Shown piece by piece: positions 1-8,975 of a stretch of 64,000 nucleotides of DNA. Both the position numbers and the translations under genes were made by a program. The stretch covers positions 62,001 to 126,000 of the forward strand of contig NZ_UPPP01000116.1 in the NCBI RefSeq assembly GCF_900476375.1, given 5' to 3'. The notes below the pieces were generated by a model, which was not told where the DNA came from, did not search any database, and saw only the letters and a list, made by a program, of their open reading frames with translations. How positions within the stretch are numbered: position 1 is the first letter of the stretch; every line of letters begins with the position of its first letter. This stretch comes from Allolucifera butyrica (GTDB lineage Bacteria; Bacillota; Negativicutes; Sporomusales; UPPP01).

Positions 1-808
1 AATGGACTTTGCCAATGCCGTGCAAAACGGCAAGTATGGCCGGGAACCCATCGAAGCGGTATTCCATCAGGGCGCTTGTTCCGATACCATGGAGTATAAC
101 GGCAAGTACATGATGGCCAATAACTATGAGTACAGCAAAATGCTATTTGACTTGTGCATCGGCCGCAAGATTCAGTACATTTATGCATCCTCCGCTTCCA
201 CGTACGGCGGCGGCAAAAAGGGTTTCACCGAAGGCCCGGCTTCGGAAGATGCGCTCAATGTGTATGCCTTTTCCAAACTCGCTTTTGACCGCTATGTCCA
301 GCGGCATTTGCCGCTGCTGTCCAGCCAGGTGGTGGGACTGAAATATTTTAATGTCTATGGCCCGCAGGAAAACCATAAGGGACGGATGGCCTCCATTGCC
401 TATCAGCTGTATCGCCAGCTGCAGGAGTCGGGCGTAATGAAACTCTTCGGCGCGACGGACGGCTATGGCGCTGGCGAGCAGAAACGGGATTTTGTCTATG
501 TCAAGGATGTCGTAAAGGTCAACCTGTTCTTTTGGGAACATCCCGAAATCAGCGGCATTTTCAATTGCGGCACCGGTACGGCCAACTCCTTTAACGCCGT
601 GGCCCGGGCGCTGCAGAAAGTGGCCGGTAAAGGCGAGATTGAATACGTACCATTCCCGGACGTGCTGAAGGGAAAATACCAGAGCTTTACCCAGGCGGAT
701 ACGGACAAACTGCTGGCCGCCGGCTATCAGGGAGGATTTATGCCGCTGGAAGAAGCGGTGGCCGATTATTACAGATATCTTGAAAATAGTGACGGGTATA
801 TTCGATGA
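1..808 (+). CDS. hldD: ADP-L-glycero-D-manno-heptose-6-epimerase, 5' end cut by window
   Basis: Epimerises ADP-D-glycero-D-manno-heptose to the L,D form, the last step in making the heptose donor for LPS core, in the cytosol. The visible 268 residues (frame opens at base 2) carry the family block HQGACSDT (about residues 22-29), an SDR catalytic YAFSK (Tyr88, Lys92), KYFNVYGP, and the C-terminal DFVYVKDVV segment. The family is usually about 310-330 aa, so the N-terminal NAD-binding GxxGxxG part lies upstream of the window. The stop overlaps the start of gmhB by 4 bases (ATGA), so the two are translationally coupled. The identification is firm; only the start is unknown. Confidence 0.95.
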   Translation, partial: MDFANAVQNGKYGREPIEAVFHQGACSDTMEYNGKYMMANNYEYSKMLFDLCIGRKIQYIYASSASTYGGGKKGFTEGPASEDALNVYAFSKLAFDRYVQRHLPLLSSQVVGLKYFNVYGPQENHKGRMASIAYQLYRQLQESGVMKLFGATDGYGAGEQKRDFVYVKDVVKVNLFFWEHPEISGIFNCGTGTANSFNAVARALQKVAGKGEIEYVPFPDVLKGKYQSFTQADTDKLLAAGYQGGFMPLEEAVADYYRYLENSDGYIR

Positions 809-1314
809 AACCAGCCGTCTTTTTTGACCGGGACGGAGTGCTCAACCAGGATATTGGTTACTTGTACCGTCCGGAAGACTTTGTCTGGACGGATGGAGCC
901 AGGGAAGCAATCCGGCTGTGCAATGAACGGGGTTACTACGTTTTTGTCGTGACCAACCAAAGCGGTGTGGCGCGGGGCTACTACGAAGAAAGGGATGTCA
1001 TCGCCTTGCACAACTGGATGCAAGGCGAACTGGCGGCTGATGGTGCTCACATTGATGCGTTTTATCATTGTCCGCATCATCCCGAAGGGAAAGTACCTCA
1101 GTACAAGGCCGCCTGCACCTGCCGCAAACCCGCTCCCGGCCTGATTTTACAAGCGGCCCGTGACTGGCCGGTAGATCTGGCCCACTCCTTTATTATCGGC
1201 GACAACCCCGGCGATGTCGAAGCCGGCCGCGCCGCTGGCATCAAAGGCTATCTGTTTGCCGGCAAAAATCTATATACCTTTGTGCAAACAATTTTAAACC
1301 AGCCCGAAGAATAG
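805..1314 (+). CDS. gmhB: D-glycero-beta-D-manno-heptose-1,7-bisphosphate 7-phosphatase
   Basis: HAD-superfamily phosphatase that removes the C7 phosphate from heptose bisphosphate in the ADP-heptose pathway. The N-terminal motif FFDRDGVLN gives Asp8 and Asp10 as nucleophile and acid/base. VVTNQSG is HAD motif II, CRKP carries the motif III lysine, and GDNPGD (about 132-137) is motif IV. A zinc-binding set typical of GmhB is present: Cys89, His91, Cys104, Cys106. Length (169 aa) is normal. It begins inside the hldD stop codon and is followed by a small interspersed repeat and the heptosyltransferases that use the product. Confidence 0.95.
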   Translation: MKPAVFFDRDGVLNQDIGYLYRPEDFVWTDGAREAIRLCNERGYYVFVVTNQSGVARGYYEERDVIALHNWMQGELAADGAHIDAFYHCPHHPEGKVPQYKAACTCRKPAPGLILQAARDWPVDLAHSFIIGDNPGDVEAGRAAGIKGYLFAGKNLYTFVQTILNQPEE

Positions 1315-1321
1315 ACTGAAT

Positions 1322-1350
1322 GAGATTGCTTCACTCCGTTCGCAATGACA
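1322..1350 (+). repeat. Small interspersed repeat, single copy
   Basis: 29-bp sequence beginning GAGATTGCTTCACTCCG. A near-identical copy lies at 27162-27190 and an inverted pair of related copies at 37364-37449. It sits between gmhB and the next gene and supplies an in-frame ATG (1345) that is probably not the real start of that gene. Confidence 0.8.
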
Positions 1351-1365
1351 GAAGTAGGAGGTCCT

Positions 1366-2409
1366 ATGCCTGACCGGGAATACAACAACATTTTAATTAT
1401 CAAACTGAGCTCCCTGGGCGACATCATTCATGCCTTGCCTTGTGCGGCCGCCTTGCGGGAACGGTTTCCCCGGGCCAAAATCAGCTGGATTACGGAACCG
1501 CCGTTCGCCGGTTTCTTACCGGGACAGCCGGTGCTCGATGAAATATTGATTTTCGACAAGCCCCGTTTGCGTGCCAACGGATTAGGCGGTAAACTTTCCC
1601 ATTTGCAAGAGCTGGGGCGGGAACTGAAAGCCAGAAAGTTCGATTTGGTACTGGACCTGCAGGGGCTGTTTAAAAGCGCTCTGGTCGCCTGGCTGACCGG
1701 CTGTCCGGAGCGGCTGGGCTATTGCGAAATGCGGGAACTCAGCGGACTCGTCAGCCGGGCCGTCTGTGGCGAATACCGCCAGGCCCACGTTATTGACCGG
1801 TATTTGGACGTCATCCGCCATCTCGGCGGCAAGATAGAGAAGGTGTCCTTTCCGTTACCTGCTTTAGAAACAGAAAAAAGAGAAATGGATCAAATGCTGC
1901 AGGAACTGGGAATCGCCCCGGAAGAACGGCCGGTCGTACTGGCGCCGGGCACCAGTTGGCCGACCAAGTGCTGGCCGGTTGAATACTACGGGGAACTGGC
2001 GGCCCGGTTAACCGGGCAGGGCTATAAAGTGCTGGTTGTGGGCAGTAAAGCCGAAAGCCCTCTGGCAGCCGGCATTATAGCCGCTTCTCCCCAGCATACC
2101 TATGACCTGACCGGACGGACAAACCTGCGCCAACTGATTGCGCTGTTTCAGCGGATCGCCCTCTTTGTCAGCGGGGATACGGGTCCCTTACACCTGGCAG
2201 TGGCGGCCGGAGCCAAGATCATTGCCCTCTATGGTCCGACCAATCCCGACCGGACTGGTCCCTATGGTTCAAACAGCATTGTGCTCCGGGCCGGGGAACC
2301 CTGCGCTCCCTGCTTTAAAAAGCAATGCACTACCTTGGATTGTATGAAGTCAATTTCAGCGGCGAAAGTTTTTGCAGAATGTATGGCGGTTTTGAAGCCC
2401 ACTTCATAA
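1366..2409 (+). CDS. waaC: Lipopolysaccharide heptosyltransferase I-like (GT9)
   Basis: Transfers L-glycero-D-manno-heptose to Kdo of the LPS inner core at the inner face of the cytoplasmic membrane. Two-lobed GT9 fold: the N-terminal lobe opens ILIIKLSSLGDIIHALP, whose Asp is the usual catalytic residue. The C-terminal donor lobe has SGDTGPLHLAVAAG and ALYGPTNPDRTGPYG, followed by a Cys-rich tail (CAPCFKKQC). ATG 1366 is chosen because AGGAGG sits at 1356-1361; the upstream in-frame ATG at 1345 lies inside an interspersed repeat. The WaaC label rests on its overall look and on being first of four GT9 genes; acceptor specificity is inferred. Confidence 0.85.
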   Translation: MPDREYNNILIIKLSSLGDIIHALPCAAALRERFPRAKISWITEPPFAGFLPGQPVLDEILIFDKPRLRANGLGGKLSHLQELGRELKARKFDLVLDLQGLFKSALVAWLTGCPERLGYCEMRELSGLVSRAVCGEYRQAHVIDRYLDVIRHLGGKIEKVSFPLPALETEKREMDQMLQELGIAPEERPVVLAPGTSWPTKCWPVEYYGELAARLTGQGYKVLVVGSKAESPLAAGIIAASPQHTYDLTGRTNLRQLIALFQRIALFVSGDTGPLHLAVAAGAKIIALYGPTNPDRTGPYGSNSIVLRAGEPCAPCFKKQCTTLDCMKSISAAKVFAECMAVLKPTS

Positions 2410-2427
2410 CTAAATGGCGGTGTTATT

Positions 2428-3477
2428 TTGACTGTAGAACTGAAAAACGCGAGGAAAATACTCGTAACCTTTTTAATGCATCTGGGGGATTTAGTGCTGA
2501 CAACCCCGTTCCTTCATGCCTTGCGCCAAGCCGCGCCGGCAGCGGAAATCACCATGCTGGTGGACCGCAAACTGGTTGATGTTGTCCGGCATAATCCTCA
2601 TTTGAATCAGGTTATTACCATTGATAAAAAGGGCGCCGATGACAATCTGGCGTCCTTGTGGCGTTTCTCCCGCCGGCTGGCGGCGGAACGATATGATGTA
2701 TTGATCAACCTGCATCCTAACGAGCGCTGTTCTTTTATCGGCGCTTTTTGCGGCGCAGCCTATAAAGCCGGCGCTACGAAGGGAATCTTCCGGCCCTGGT
2801 TTGACAGGCCGCTTACACTGAACCGCAAGCTTCACGCGGCCGATATGTATTTGGATGTATTGACCCAACTGGGGGTGACGCCGCTCGTCCACGCCGGACT
2901 GGAGATGGTAACCGGCGCGGAGGATGACGCGGCAGCGGCGGACTTTTACCGGCAAGCCGGCCTGGAGCCGGATGATACACTAATCGGGTTCAATATTGGC
3001 AGCGCCGTGGAGACGAAACGCTGGCCCATGGAAAACTTTGCCCTGCTGGCCGATCAGTTGGCGGCGGAAAAGTATAAACTGGTGTTTTTTGGCGGCCCGA
3101 TGGATGAAGAATTCGTTGCCGCGGCGCAAGCGAAGATGAAGCTTGCCCAACCGTTAATCGCTACCGGAAAATTTACGATGGGACAACTGGCTGCCGCCAT
3201 CCGGCGCTGCCGGGTCTTTATTACCAATGACAGCGGGCCCATGCACGTAGCCATTACCCAGCATGTGCCGGTGGTTGCGCTTTATGGACCGTCTCATCCG
3301 GAACTATACGGTCCCTATACGGAGCTGGCGACTGTAGTCAGGGCCATTCCCCCTTGCCGGGGCTGCGCCGGCGGTATGAAGCATACCTGTCCGACCATGC
3401 ACTGCATGAAGAATATCACTGTGGAGCAAGTATATGAGGCGGCGAAAAAGTATCTGGACGGGGGAAGCGCCATATGA
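2428..3477 (+). CDS. waaF: LPS heptosyltransferase II-like (GT9)
   Basis: GT9 heptosyltransferase of 349 aa, probably adding the second core heptose. The N-terminal lobe has the HLGDLVLTTPFLHALR motif with the conserved Asp. NLHPNERCSF is an acceptor-side segment. The donor lobe has FITNDSGPMHVAITQ and ALYGPSHPELYGPY, with Cys residues near the end (CRGCAGG, CPTMHCM). The start is TTG at 2428, weakly supported by a GGCGGTG upstream. It overlaps the next glycosyltransferase by ATGA. The WaaF name is by analogy; it could be a heptosyltransferase III or IV. Confidence 0.8.
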   Translation: MTVELKNARKILVTFLMHLGDLVLTTPFLHALRQAAPAAEITMLVDRKLVDVVRHNPHLNQVITIDKKGADDNLASLWRFSRRLAAERYDVLINLHPNERCSFIGAFCGAAYKAGATKGIFRPWFDRPLTLNRKLHAADMYLDVLTQLGVTPLVHAGLEMVTGAEDDAAAADFYRQAGLEPDDTLIGFNIGSAVETKRWPMENFALLADQLAAEKYKLVFFGGPMDEEFVAAAQAKMKLAQPLIATGKFTMGQLAAAIRRCRVFITNDSGPMHVAITQHVPVVALYGPSHPELYGPYTELATVVRAIPPCRGCAGGMKHTCPTMHCMKNITVEQVYEAAKKYLDGGSAI

Positions 3478-4247
3478 GCCGGTTGGCAGTGCTGATTCTT
3501 ACCTATAATGAGGAACATCATATTGCCGGCTGTATCCAGTCCGCCTCCTTCGCCGATGAAATTGTAGTCGTGGATTCCGGCAGTAGCGACCGGACGGTGG
3601 CGCTGGCGGAGGCACATGAGGCCAAAGTCGTGCAGCATCCCATGACCGAAGGATTTGCCGCCCAGCGGAATTTTGCCCTGACCTGTACTGATGCGGACTG
3701 GGTGCTGTACCTGGACGCGGATGAGCGCATTACCCCGGAACTGGCGGCAGAGATCCAAAAAGCCGTTTCCTCGGGCGCTGCTGCCTGCTATAGCATCAAG
3801 CGCTATAGCATTGCCTTTGGGCAAAAAATGAAGTACGGGGTATGCCGTCCGGATACGGTTGTGCGGTTGTTTCCCCTCGACGCGGCTGAGTGGGAGGGAA
3901 TGGTGCATGAGGGAATTAAAAGTAACCTGCCCCGCAGGCAGTTGCCTTCTTATATGGAGCATTATACATACACTTCCTGGGACCGTTACTTTCAAAAATT
4001 TAATCAGTATACCACGCTATGGGCGGAAGCATCCTACAAAAAAGGTAAGCGGTGTACGCAGGCCTCTATTATTGGTCATGCCGCCGGCAGCTTTCTGCAA
4101 ATGGGCATTCTCAAGCGCGGCTTTTTCGACGGATTTTATGGGTTTGTTTTATGCTGTTTTCATTTTTCGTATACTTTGGCCAAGTATATAAAACTATATG
4201 AATTGCAGAAACGAGGTGCGAAGAGCCGTGCGGATTGCAATCCTTGA
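3474..4247 (+). CDS. Family 2 glycosyltransferase, WaaE/KdtX-like
   Basis: GT-A glycosyltransferase of 257 aa, resembling the WaaE/KdtX enzymes that add glucose to the inner core. It opens LAVLILTYNEEHHIAGCI, followed by EIVVVDSGSSDRT and the metal-binding YLDADERI. WEGMVHEGI carries the downstream acidic block typical of this group. It overlaps the preceding heptosyltransferase by 4 bases and the following gene by about 20, so it is translated as part of the core operon. Sugar and linkage cannot be read from sequence. Confidence 0.85.
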   Translation: MSRLAVLILTYNEEHHIAGCIQSASFADEIVVVDSGSSDRTVALAEAHEAKVVQHPMTEGFAAQRNFALTCTDADWVLYLDADERITPELAAEIQKAVSSGAAACYSIKRYSIAFGQKMKYGVCRPDTVVRLFPLDAAEWEGMVHEGIKSNLPRRQLPSYMEHYTYTSWDRYFQKFNQYTTLWAEASYKKGKRCTQASIIGHAAGSFLQMGILKRGFFDGFYGFVLCCFHFSYTLAKYIKLYELQKRGAKSRADCNP

Positions 4248-5373
4248 ATCAATTCTTATGCCGGCGGGACATGAGGTGGAGTTTGACCGGATTATCGTGG
4301 AAGAACTGCAAAAACTCGGCCACCAGGTCTGTTTTTTCGTGCCGGAGAATTTTCATTTTAAATATAATTACAATGTGCCGGTTACAGAACTGGCCGGAGG
4401 CGAGGCTGTAAGCTACGCCGGTGCCAATGCGATGAAAAAGATATTTTTGTCACTCCGGCGCGAGTACCGGCGCCGCCAATGGTTTAATGACGCCTATGAG
4501 AGAGCGGTGCGGGGGGAATGTGAGGCCATCATTGTTCCGACTGCGACCTACCGCTACTTGCGTACAGCTTGCAACTGCAGGCTGAAAAAAAGCCCGGTTC
4601 CGGTGCTGTTTGTTATTCATGGGGTGAATCCCAAAGAAAAAGAGCGGTTTTTGGAGCAGGCCAAACAGTTAATTCCGTTTCCCAATATGAAGATGGTGGT
4701 TTTAACCCTGGGAGAGGGTCTATTTGGTCAATCATTGCCGAATGTTCACTGTATTGTTCCGCCCGTATTTACACCGCGTGACTTAGGGATCGAACCGGAG
4801 TTTACCGTTCACTCGCCTTTAAAGCTGGGCTTTTTTGGACAATACCGGCGGGAAAAAAATGTTCGTTTTTTTCTGAATGCTTTTGGCAAAGCTTCCTTTT
4901 CCATACCGGTGGAACTTATAGTGCAAGGGGCAACCGCCCGCACGGAAGACGAAGAAGATTTTATCCGGCTGATGGAAGAATATCGCGATTGTCCCGGAAC
5001 CCGGTTTATTCATAAAAGCCTGATTGGCAAAGAATGGCAACAAGCGCTGCTGGATGTGGATACCATCATGATGCCGTATGCGGCGGAACGGTACCGGTAT
5101 CACTGGGGCGCCATGCTGTTTACGGCAATCGGGTTCTATAAACCCGTCCTGCAATCCCCGGAACTAAATCCGGAAGTGCTGGCACGGTATCCCTTAGGAG
5201 AAGCGCTGGATGTAAGTAGTGAAGAAACCTTCCGGCGTCAACTGGAAGACTTCGTCAACACATTTCCGGAAAAGGCGGAACAATACAGTACCGCCTTGAT
5301 CGCGGCCAACCAGGAGTTTTCACCGGAAAAGTTCGCGCATAACTTGGTGGCTTTTGCTAATGCAAAGTGTTGA
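4228..5373 (+). CDS. GT4-like glycosyltransferase of the core cluster
   Basis: About 381 aa. The N-terminal half begins VRIAILESILMPAGHEVEFD, the usual first beta strand and glycine-containing loop of GT-B enzymes. The C-terminal half has LGFFGQYRREKNVRFFLNAF (donor-lobe entry) and MPYAAERYRYHWGAML. The start is placed at GTG 4228, behind GAGGTG (4213-4218, 9-base spacing), rather than the in-frame ATG at 4198, which overlaps the upstream gene by 50 bases with no clear ribosome site. The gene sits between a WaaE-like enzyme and another GT9, so a core sugar transferase is likely. The substrate is unknown. Confidence 0.65.
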   Translation: MRIAILESILMPAGHEVEFDRIIVEELQKLGHQVCFFVPENFHFKYNYNVPVTELAGGEAVSYAGANAMKKIFLSLRREYRRRQWFNDAYERAVRGECEAIIVPTATYRYLRTACNCRLKKSPVPVLFVIHGVNPKEKERFLEQAKQLIPFPNMKMVVLTLGEGLFGQSLPNVHCIVPPVFTPRDLGIEPEFTVHSPLKLGFFGQYRREKNVRFFLNAFGKASFSIPVELIVQGATARTEDEEDFIRLMEEYRDCPGTRFIHKSLIGKEWQQALLDVDTIMMPYAAERYRYHWGAMLFTAIGFYKPVLQSPELNPEVLARYPLGEALDVSSEETFRRQLEDFVNTFPEKAEQYSTALIAANQEFSPEKFAHNLVAFANAKC

Positions 5374-5430
5374 ACCAAGCCATGCTTTGCATTTTCCAAA
5401 GGTATGTTGAGAAAGAATTGAGGAGAAAAC

Positions 5431-6486
5431 GTGAAAAAGTATTCGAATATTTTATGCTATTCCTTAATTAATCTTGGCGATGTGGTACTGACCACTGCCG
5501 CCATTGCGCTGCTGCGGCAGGCATACCCGGAAGCCAAAATTACCATGCTGGTCAAGCCCCAGGGGGCTCCTGCCGTGATTAACAACCCCTTGATTGACGA
5601 AGTAATTGTTTATGACTATAAAAGTAAATCCCGCTTCCAGGGGGTCTGGAACATGCTAAAGACGCTGCGGACCCGCCGCTTCGATATCAGCTTTGCCTTT
5701 GATTTAAAACTTCGTTCCGCTGTGCTTACCTGGCTGGCGGGGATTCCGGTACGGGTAGGACCGGAATTCTTATTCGATACGAAACCGCGTAAAGTCATTC
5801 ATCTATTTACACATGTAATTTCCATTCCCCATATCATTCAAAAGACGCTGCGGGTAGAAACCTTTCAGGCGATTGTACGGGGGTTTACGGGAATGGAAGG
5901 AAGCGCCAAGCCGGTTTTTGCCGACATTATGCCGGAAAATATACAAAAGGCCCAAGACCTATTCGGTGGCTTACCTGCGGCAAAATATAAAGTTGCGTTA
6001 TGTGTGAAAGGAACCTTTGCCTTAAAAAATTGGTCTCCGCAGCGGTTTGCTCGGCTTGTGGACATACTGGCGCAAAAATATGATGCCGCTTTTTATATTA
6101 TCGGGGCGCCGGGAGATAAGGATTATGCCGGGCCAGTAATTGAGCTGGCTCGTACACCAATCGCGAATTTCTGCGGCAAAACCAGTGTTGTGGACTTGGC
6201 GGCGGTTCTAAAATACAGTGATTTGTTTATAACTGTAGATACCGGCGCCGCACATATTGCCGCAACAACCGGTGTACCGATGGTCACGATTTTTGGCTGT
6301 ACTTCGCCGCTGGATGCTCATCCTATCAGTGATAAATCGGTTGTCGCCTGGACGAACGAGCCGTGTTGTCCCTGCGGTGTCCGGGAAAACGAATGCCCGG
6401 AACACCGGTGTATGGATAAAATACAGGTAGAGGATGTGCTGTCACTTATAGATAAAGTTGTTTCATGGGAAAGTAAGAAATATTGA
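5431..6486 (+). CDS. Glycosyltransferase family 9 (heptosyltransferase)
   Basis: Third GT9 enzyme of the cluster, 351 aa. It begins at a GTG behind GAGGAGA. It shows LINLGDVVLTTAAIALLRQ with the catalytic-type Asp, and the donor-lobe motif TVDTGAAHIAATTGVP then TIFGCTSPLDAHP. A tight Cys cluster near the C-terminus (CCPCG, CPEHRCM) is shared with its neighbours. The donor is probably ADP-heptose, because hldD and gmhB are upstream in the same operon. Which core position it modifies is unknown. Confidence 0.8.
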   Translation: MKKYSNILCYSLINLGDVVLTTAAIALLRQAYPEAKITMLVKPQGAPAVINNPLIDEVIVYDYKSKSRFQGVWNMLKTLRTRRFDISFAFDLKLRSAVLTWLAGIPVRVGPEFLFDTKPRKVIHLFTHVISIPHIIQKTLRVETFQAIVRGFTGMEGSAKPVFADIMPENIQKAQDLFGGLPAAKYKVALCVKGTFALKNWSPQRFARLVDILAQKYDAAFYIIGAPGDKDYAGPVIELARTPIANFCGKTSVVDLAAVLKYSDLFITVDTGAAHIAATTGVPMVTIFGCTSPLDAHPISDKSVVAWTNEPCCPCGVRENECPEHRCMDKIQVEDVLSLIDKVVSWESKKY

Positions 6487-6593
6487 AGTATATGGATATA
6501 ATAGGGTTGATTCTAATAATAGTGAGTCATCTTCCTTCAGAAATAGATCATTTAATAGCTGGGGTGCGAAATGAATAAGAGGGAATGATTTTT

Positions 6594-7604
6594 TTGCCAA
6601 AACAAAGATTTTTTATAAGCAAACTGGGTGGTATTGGAGATGTCATTTTAGTTACTCCCGTTCTTCAAAAGATAAAAGATAATATACCTGATGCTGAGAT
6701 TGTAATTTCAGTTTACGGCAATGCTCGTGAGGTATTAGAAGGACTTCCCTATATTGACGAAGTGATTGTATATGAAAAAAGTACAAAAGATCTTATTCGG
6801 GTAGTAAAGCGCGTATGGGGGTTCGAGTACGCGATTTTCTTTGACCTTGCCTATAGACCGGCTTTAATGTCCTGGCTCGCGGGAATAAAAAAACGGGTTG
6901 GAATTACCCACAAACGCAAATGGCTATTAACGAATCCACTTGAGGAAGATAGCGTGGGCTTTAATAAGTATGAACCGTATAATATGGCGAATATATTAAA
7001 ACTTGGCGCCGGAATCAATGTTACGGACGATGATTTGACTCACCTGAATATCGCGGAACGTTCCGTCGCTGATAAAGAATATATAGATCATTTAATGAAT
7101 CAAGCCGGACTGACTAACGGCAATTTTATTACGATTGCTCCATTTACTGCCTTTGCACCAAAGGATTGGCCGGAAGAAAATTATATTCGCTTAATTCAAC
7201 TTCTTAAGACAGAATACAGGCTGCCAATCGTGCTAGTCGGTGTACCAAAGAATCTGGACAGAGCGAAACCTATTGAGGAAGCGGGCGGAGTAATTAACTT
7301 TGTAGGAAAAACGTCCTTTTTACAGATGGCGGAATTAATTCATCGTTCCAGTATAATAATCGGGTCATGCAGTGGGCATATGCATGCAGCTGCCGCAGTT
7401 GGAACGCCTGCTGTTGTATTATACGGTCCTGGTGATCCTGAGCGTTGGGCGCCAAAACATAAATGTAAAGTAATTTATCTTAATTATTCCTGTTCTCCTT
7501 GTGACACAGACGGCAGGACTCAGACTTGCGGGGAGCGTCCTTGCCTGAATAATATTGCCCCCGAATTGGTTGTTGATGCTACGAAAGAGTTCTTAATTAG
7601 ATAA
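6594..7604 (+). CDS. Glycosyltransferase family 9 (heptosyltransferase)
   Basis: Fourth GT9 enzyme, about 336 aa, more AT-rich than the three upstream. Motifs: ISKLGGIGDVILVTPVLQ with the conserved Asp, then SCSGHMHAAAAVGTPAVVLY and GPGDPERWAP in the donor lobe, and a Cys-rich end (CSPCDTDGRTQTCGERPC). TTG 6594 is preferred: the purine-rich AGAGGGA (6578-6584) is 9 bases upstream of it but abuts the alternative ATG at 6585. The base-composition change suggests it belongs to the variable outer-core part of the locus. Confidence 0.75.
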   Translation: MPKQRFFISKLGGIGDVILVTPVLQKIKDNIPDAEIVISVYGNAREVLEGLPYIDEVIVYEKSTKDLIRVVKRVWGFEYAIFFDLAYRPALMSWLAGIKKRVGITHKRKWLLTNPLEEDSVGFNKYEPYNMANILKLGAGINVTDDDLTHLNIAERSVADKEYIDHLMNQAGLTNGNFITIAPFTAFAPKDWPEENYIRLIQLLKTEYRLPIVLVGVPKNLDRAKPIEEAGGVINFVGKTSFLQMAELIHRSSIIIGSCSGHMHAAAAVGTPAVVLYGPGDPERWAPKHKCKVIYLNYSCSPCDTDGRTQTCGERPCLNNIAPELVVDATKEFLIR

Positions 7605-7672
7605 GATTTAAACGAAAAAAGTTACTGCCGTTGCCGTTTTTCTATTTAACAGTTGTGGAAAGGTTGTTTGCT

Positions 7673-8845
7673 ATGGACAATATATCTTCTTTGGATATTG
7701 GGGAAAAAATCGGTTTCTGGCTATGCATCATATATGCTCTTTCAGCCAATATTTCGCCGTTGGCCAGTACCTTTTCCGTTTACGGGTCGGCATTGCTTAT
7801 TATTTATAAGCTTATCAAAGATGATAGAGCCCGCCTAAGACTGCCGCCTAGTATAACAAAAGCAATATTGGCTTTTTTTGCGGTATTTGCCTTTACTTCA
7901 GTATTTTCGACGGCCCCTTTGCAGAGCTATAACCAGTTGTTACAATTAGCAACGCGGTTTGTACCCTTTTTTATGCCGGTACTGTTTCTTCGCACGAGAA
8001 AAGATTTAATTACAGTTGCCGTCTTACTGGAAATATCAATTATAATTGCCGATATATATTCTATATGGCAAAAATTCCATGGCATTTGTTTTCCAACCGG
8101 ATTTGACCATAATCATATCTTTTTTGCCAATCAGCTTCAGCCGATGATACTAATGGGGCTTGTGCTGTTAAATGACAAAAAAATCTCATGGCGCCTAAAG
8201 TATTTCTTTTCCTTTGCTGCCTTTTTTTCTATTGCAGTTTTATTATTAAACGGCTGCAGAGGGGTTTGGTTATCGATCATTATATGTATGTTGACCATCG
8301 GTTTCCTACTGAGAAAAAGACACCCGCGAATCCTAGCCATGCTTTTGATCCTAATATTATTATCCGCGATGGCGCTATGGTTTGTTCCGTTCTTGCATGC
8401 CCGATTAATTACTATTACCGATACACACTTTGAGCCGAATACGGAGCGGGTGCTGATGCTGAAAAGCGCGTGGAGGATGTTTTTAGACCATCCATTGGTC
8501 GGAGTGGGATTGGACCGATGGCAGTATTATTACAGACACCAATATGTTTCTCCCCTGGCTCATGAACCCGGTGTGGACAGTCCGCATAATAATTTTGCCA
8601 TGTATCTTGATGAAACGGGCATCATCGGGTTAAGCGCTTTTATTGGATTGTTCGCGGCAGTTCTTCTGTCATTATATAAGGACTTTAAGAGTAGGTCCGA
8701 TTGGTTTGCCTTAATTGCTTTTTCTGTAGTATTGGGATTTTTGTTGGGCGGGTTGACCGACCATACCTTTAGGATGATGAATGTTATCAGACTGATGTGG
8801 TTTTGCGTGGGTTTAGGCAGCGTGACTTTGGATACCAGAACATAA
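7673..8845 (+). CDS. O-antigen ligase family membrane protein (WaaL-like)
   Basis: Polytopic membrane protein of about 390 aa, predicted to join lipid-linked O-polysaccharide to the finished core on the periplasmic face. About ten hydrophobic segments are visible. The Wzy_C signature region is around SAWRMFLDHPLVGVGLDRW, and the periplasmic loop ending DSPHNNFAMYLDETG contains the conserved His of this family. ATG 7673 has GGAAAGG 9 bases upstream; the in-frame TTG at 7631 has no such site. WaaL and Wzy polymerases share this fold. Position next to the core genes favours ligase, but polymerase cannot be excluded, as no separate Wzy is seen. Confidence 0.75.
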   Translation: MDNISSLDIGEKIGFWLCIIYALSANISPLASTFSVYGSALLIIYKLIKDDRARLRLPPSITKAILAFFAVFAFTSVFSTAPLQSYNQLLQLATRFVPFFMPVLFLRTRKDLITVAVLLEISIIIADIYSIWQKFHGICFPTGFDHNHIFFANQLQPMILMGLVLLNDKKISWRLKYFFSFAAFFSIAVLLLNGCRGVWLSIIICMLTIGFLLRKRHPRILAMLLILILLSAMALWFVPFLHARLITITDTHFEPNTERVLMLKSAWRMFLDHPLVGVGLDRWQYYYRHQYVSPLAHEPGVDSPHNNFAMYLDETGIIGLSAFIGLFAAVLLSLYKDFKSRSDWFALIAFSVVLGFLLGGLTDHTFRMMNVIRLMWFCVGLGSVTLDTRT

Positions 8846-8975
8846 ATAATGTTAAGGAAGAACGAGTTTGTCTTGGAAAATAGTTTGTATTTTAATATAT
8901 TTGCAGGAAAAATTATTGTTTTTGGCGAAAAAAATAGTATGCGATTTGTCACAATTCTTGAGTTGAGGTGAGATT

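Noticed and set aside
1345..1365. Upstream ATG as start of the first heptosyltransferase
   Set aside because: It lies in an interspersed repeat, while AGGAGG stands just before ATG 1366.
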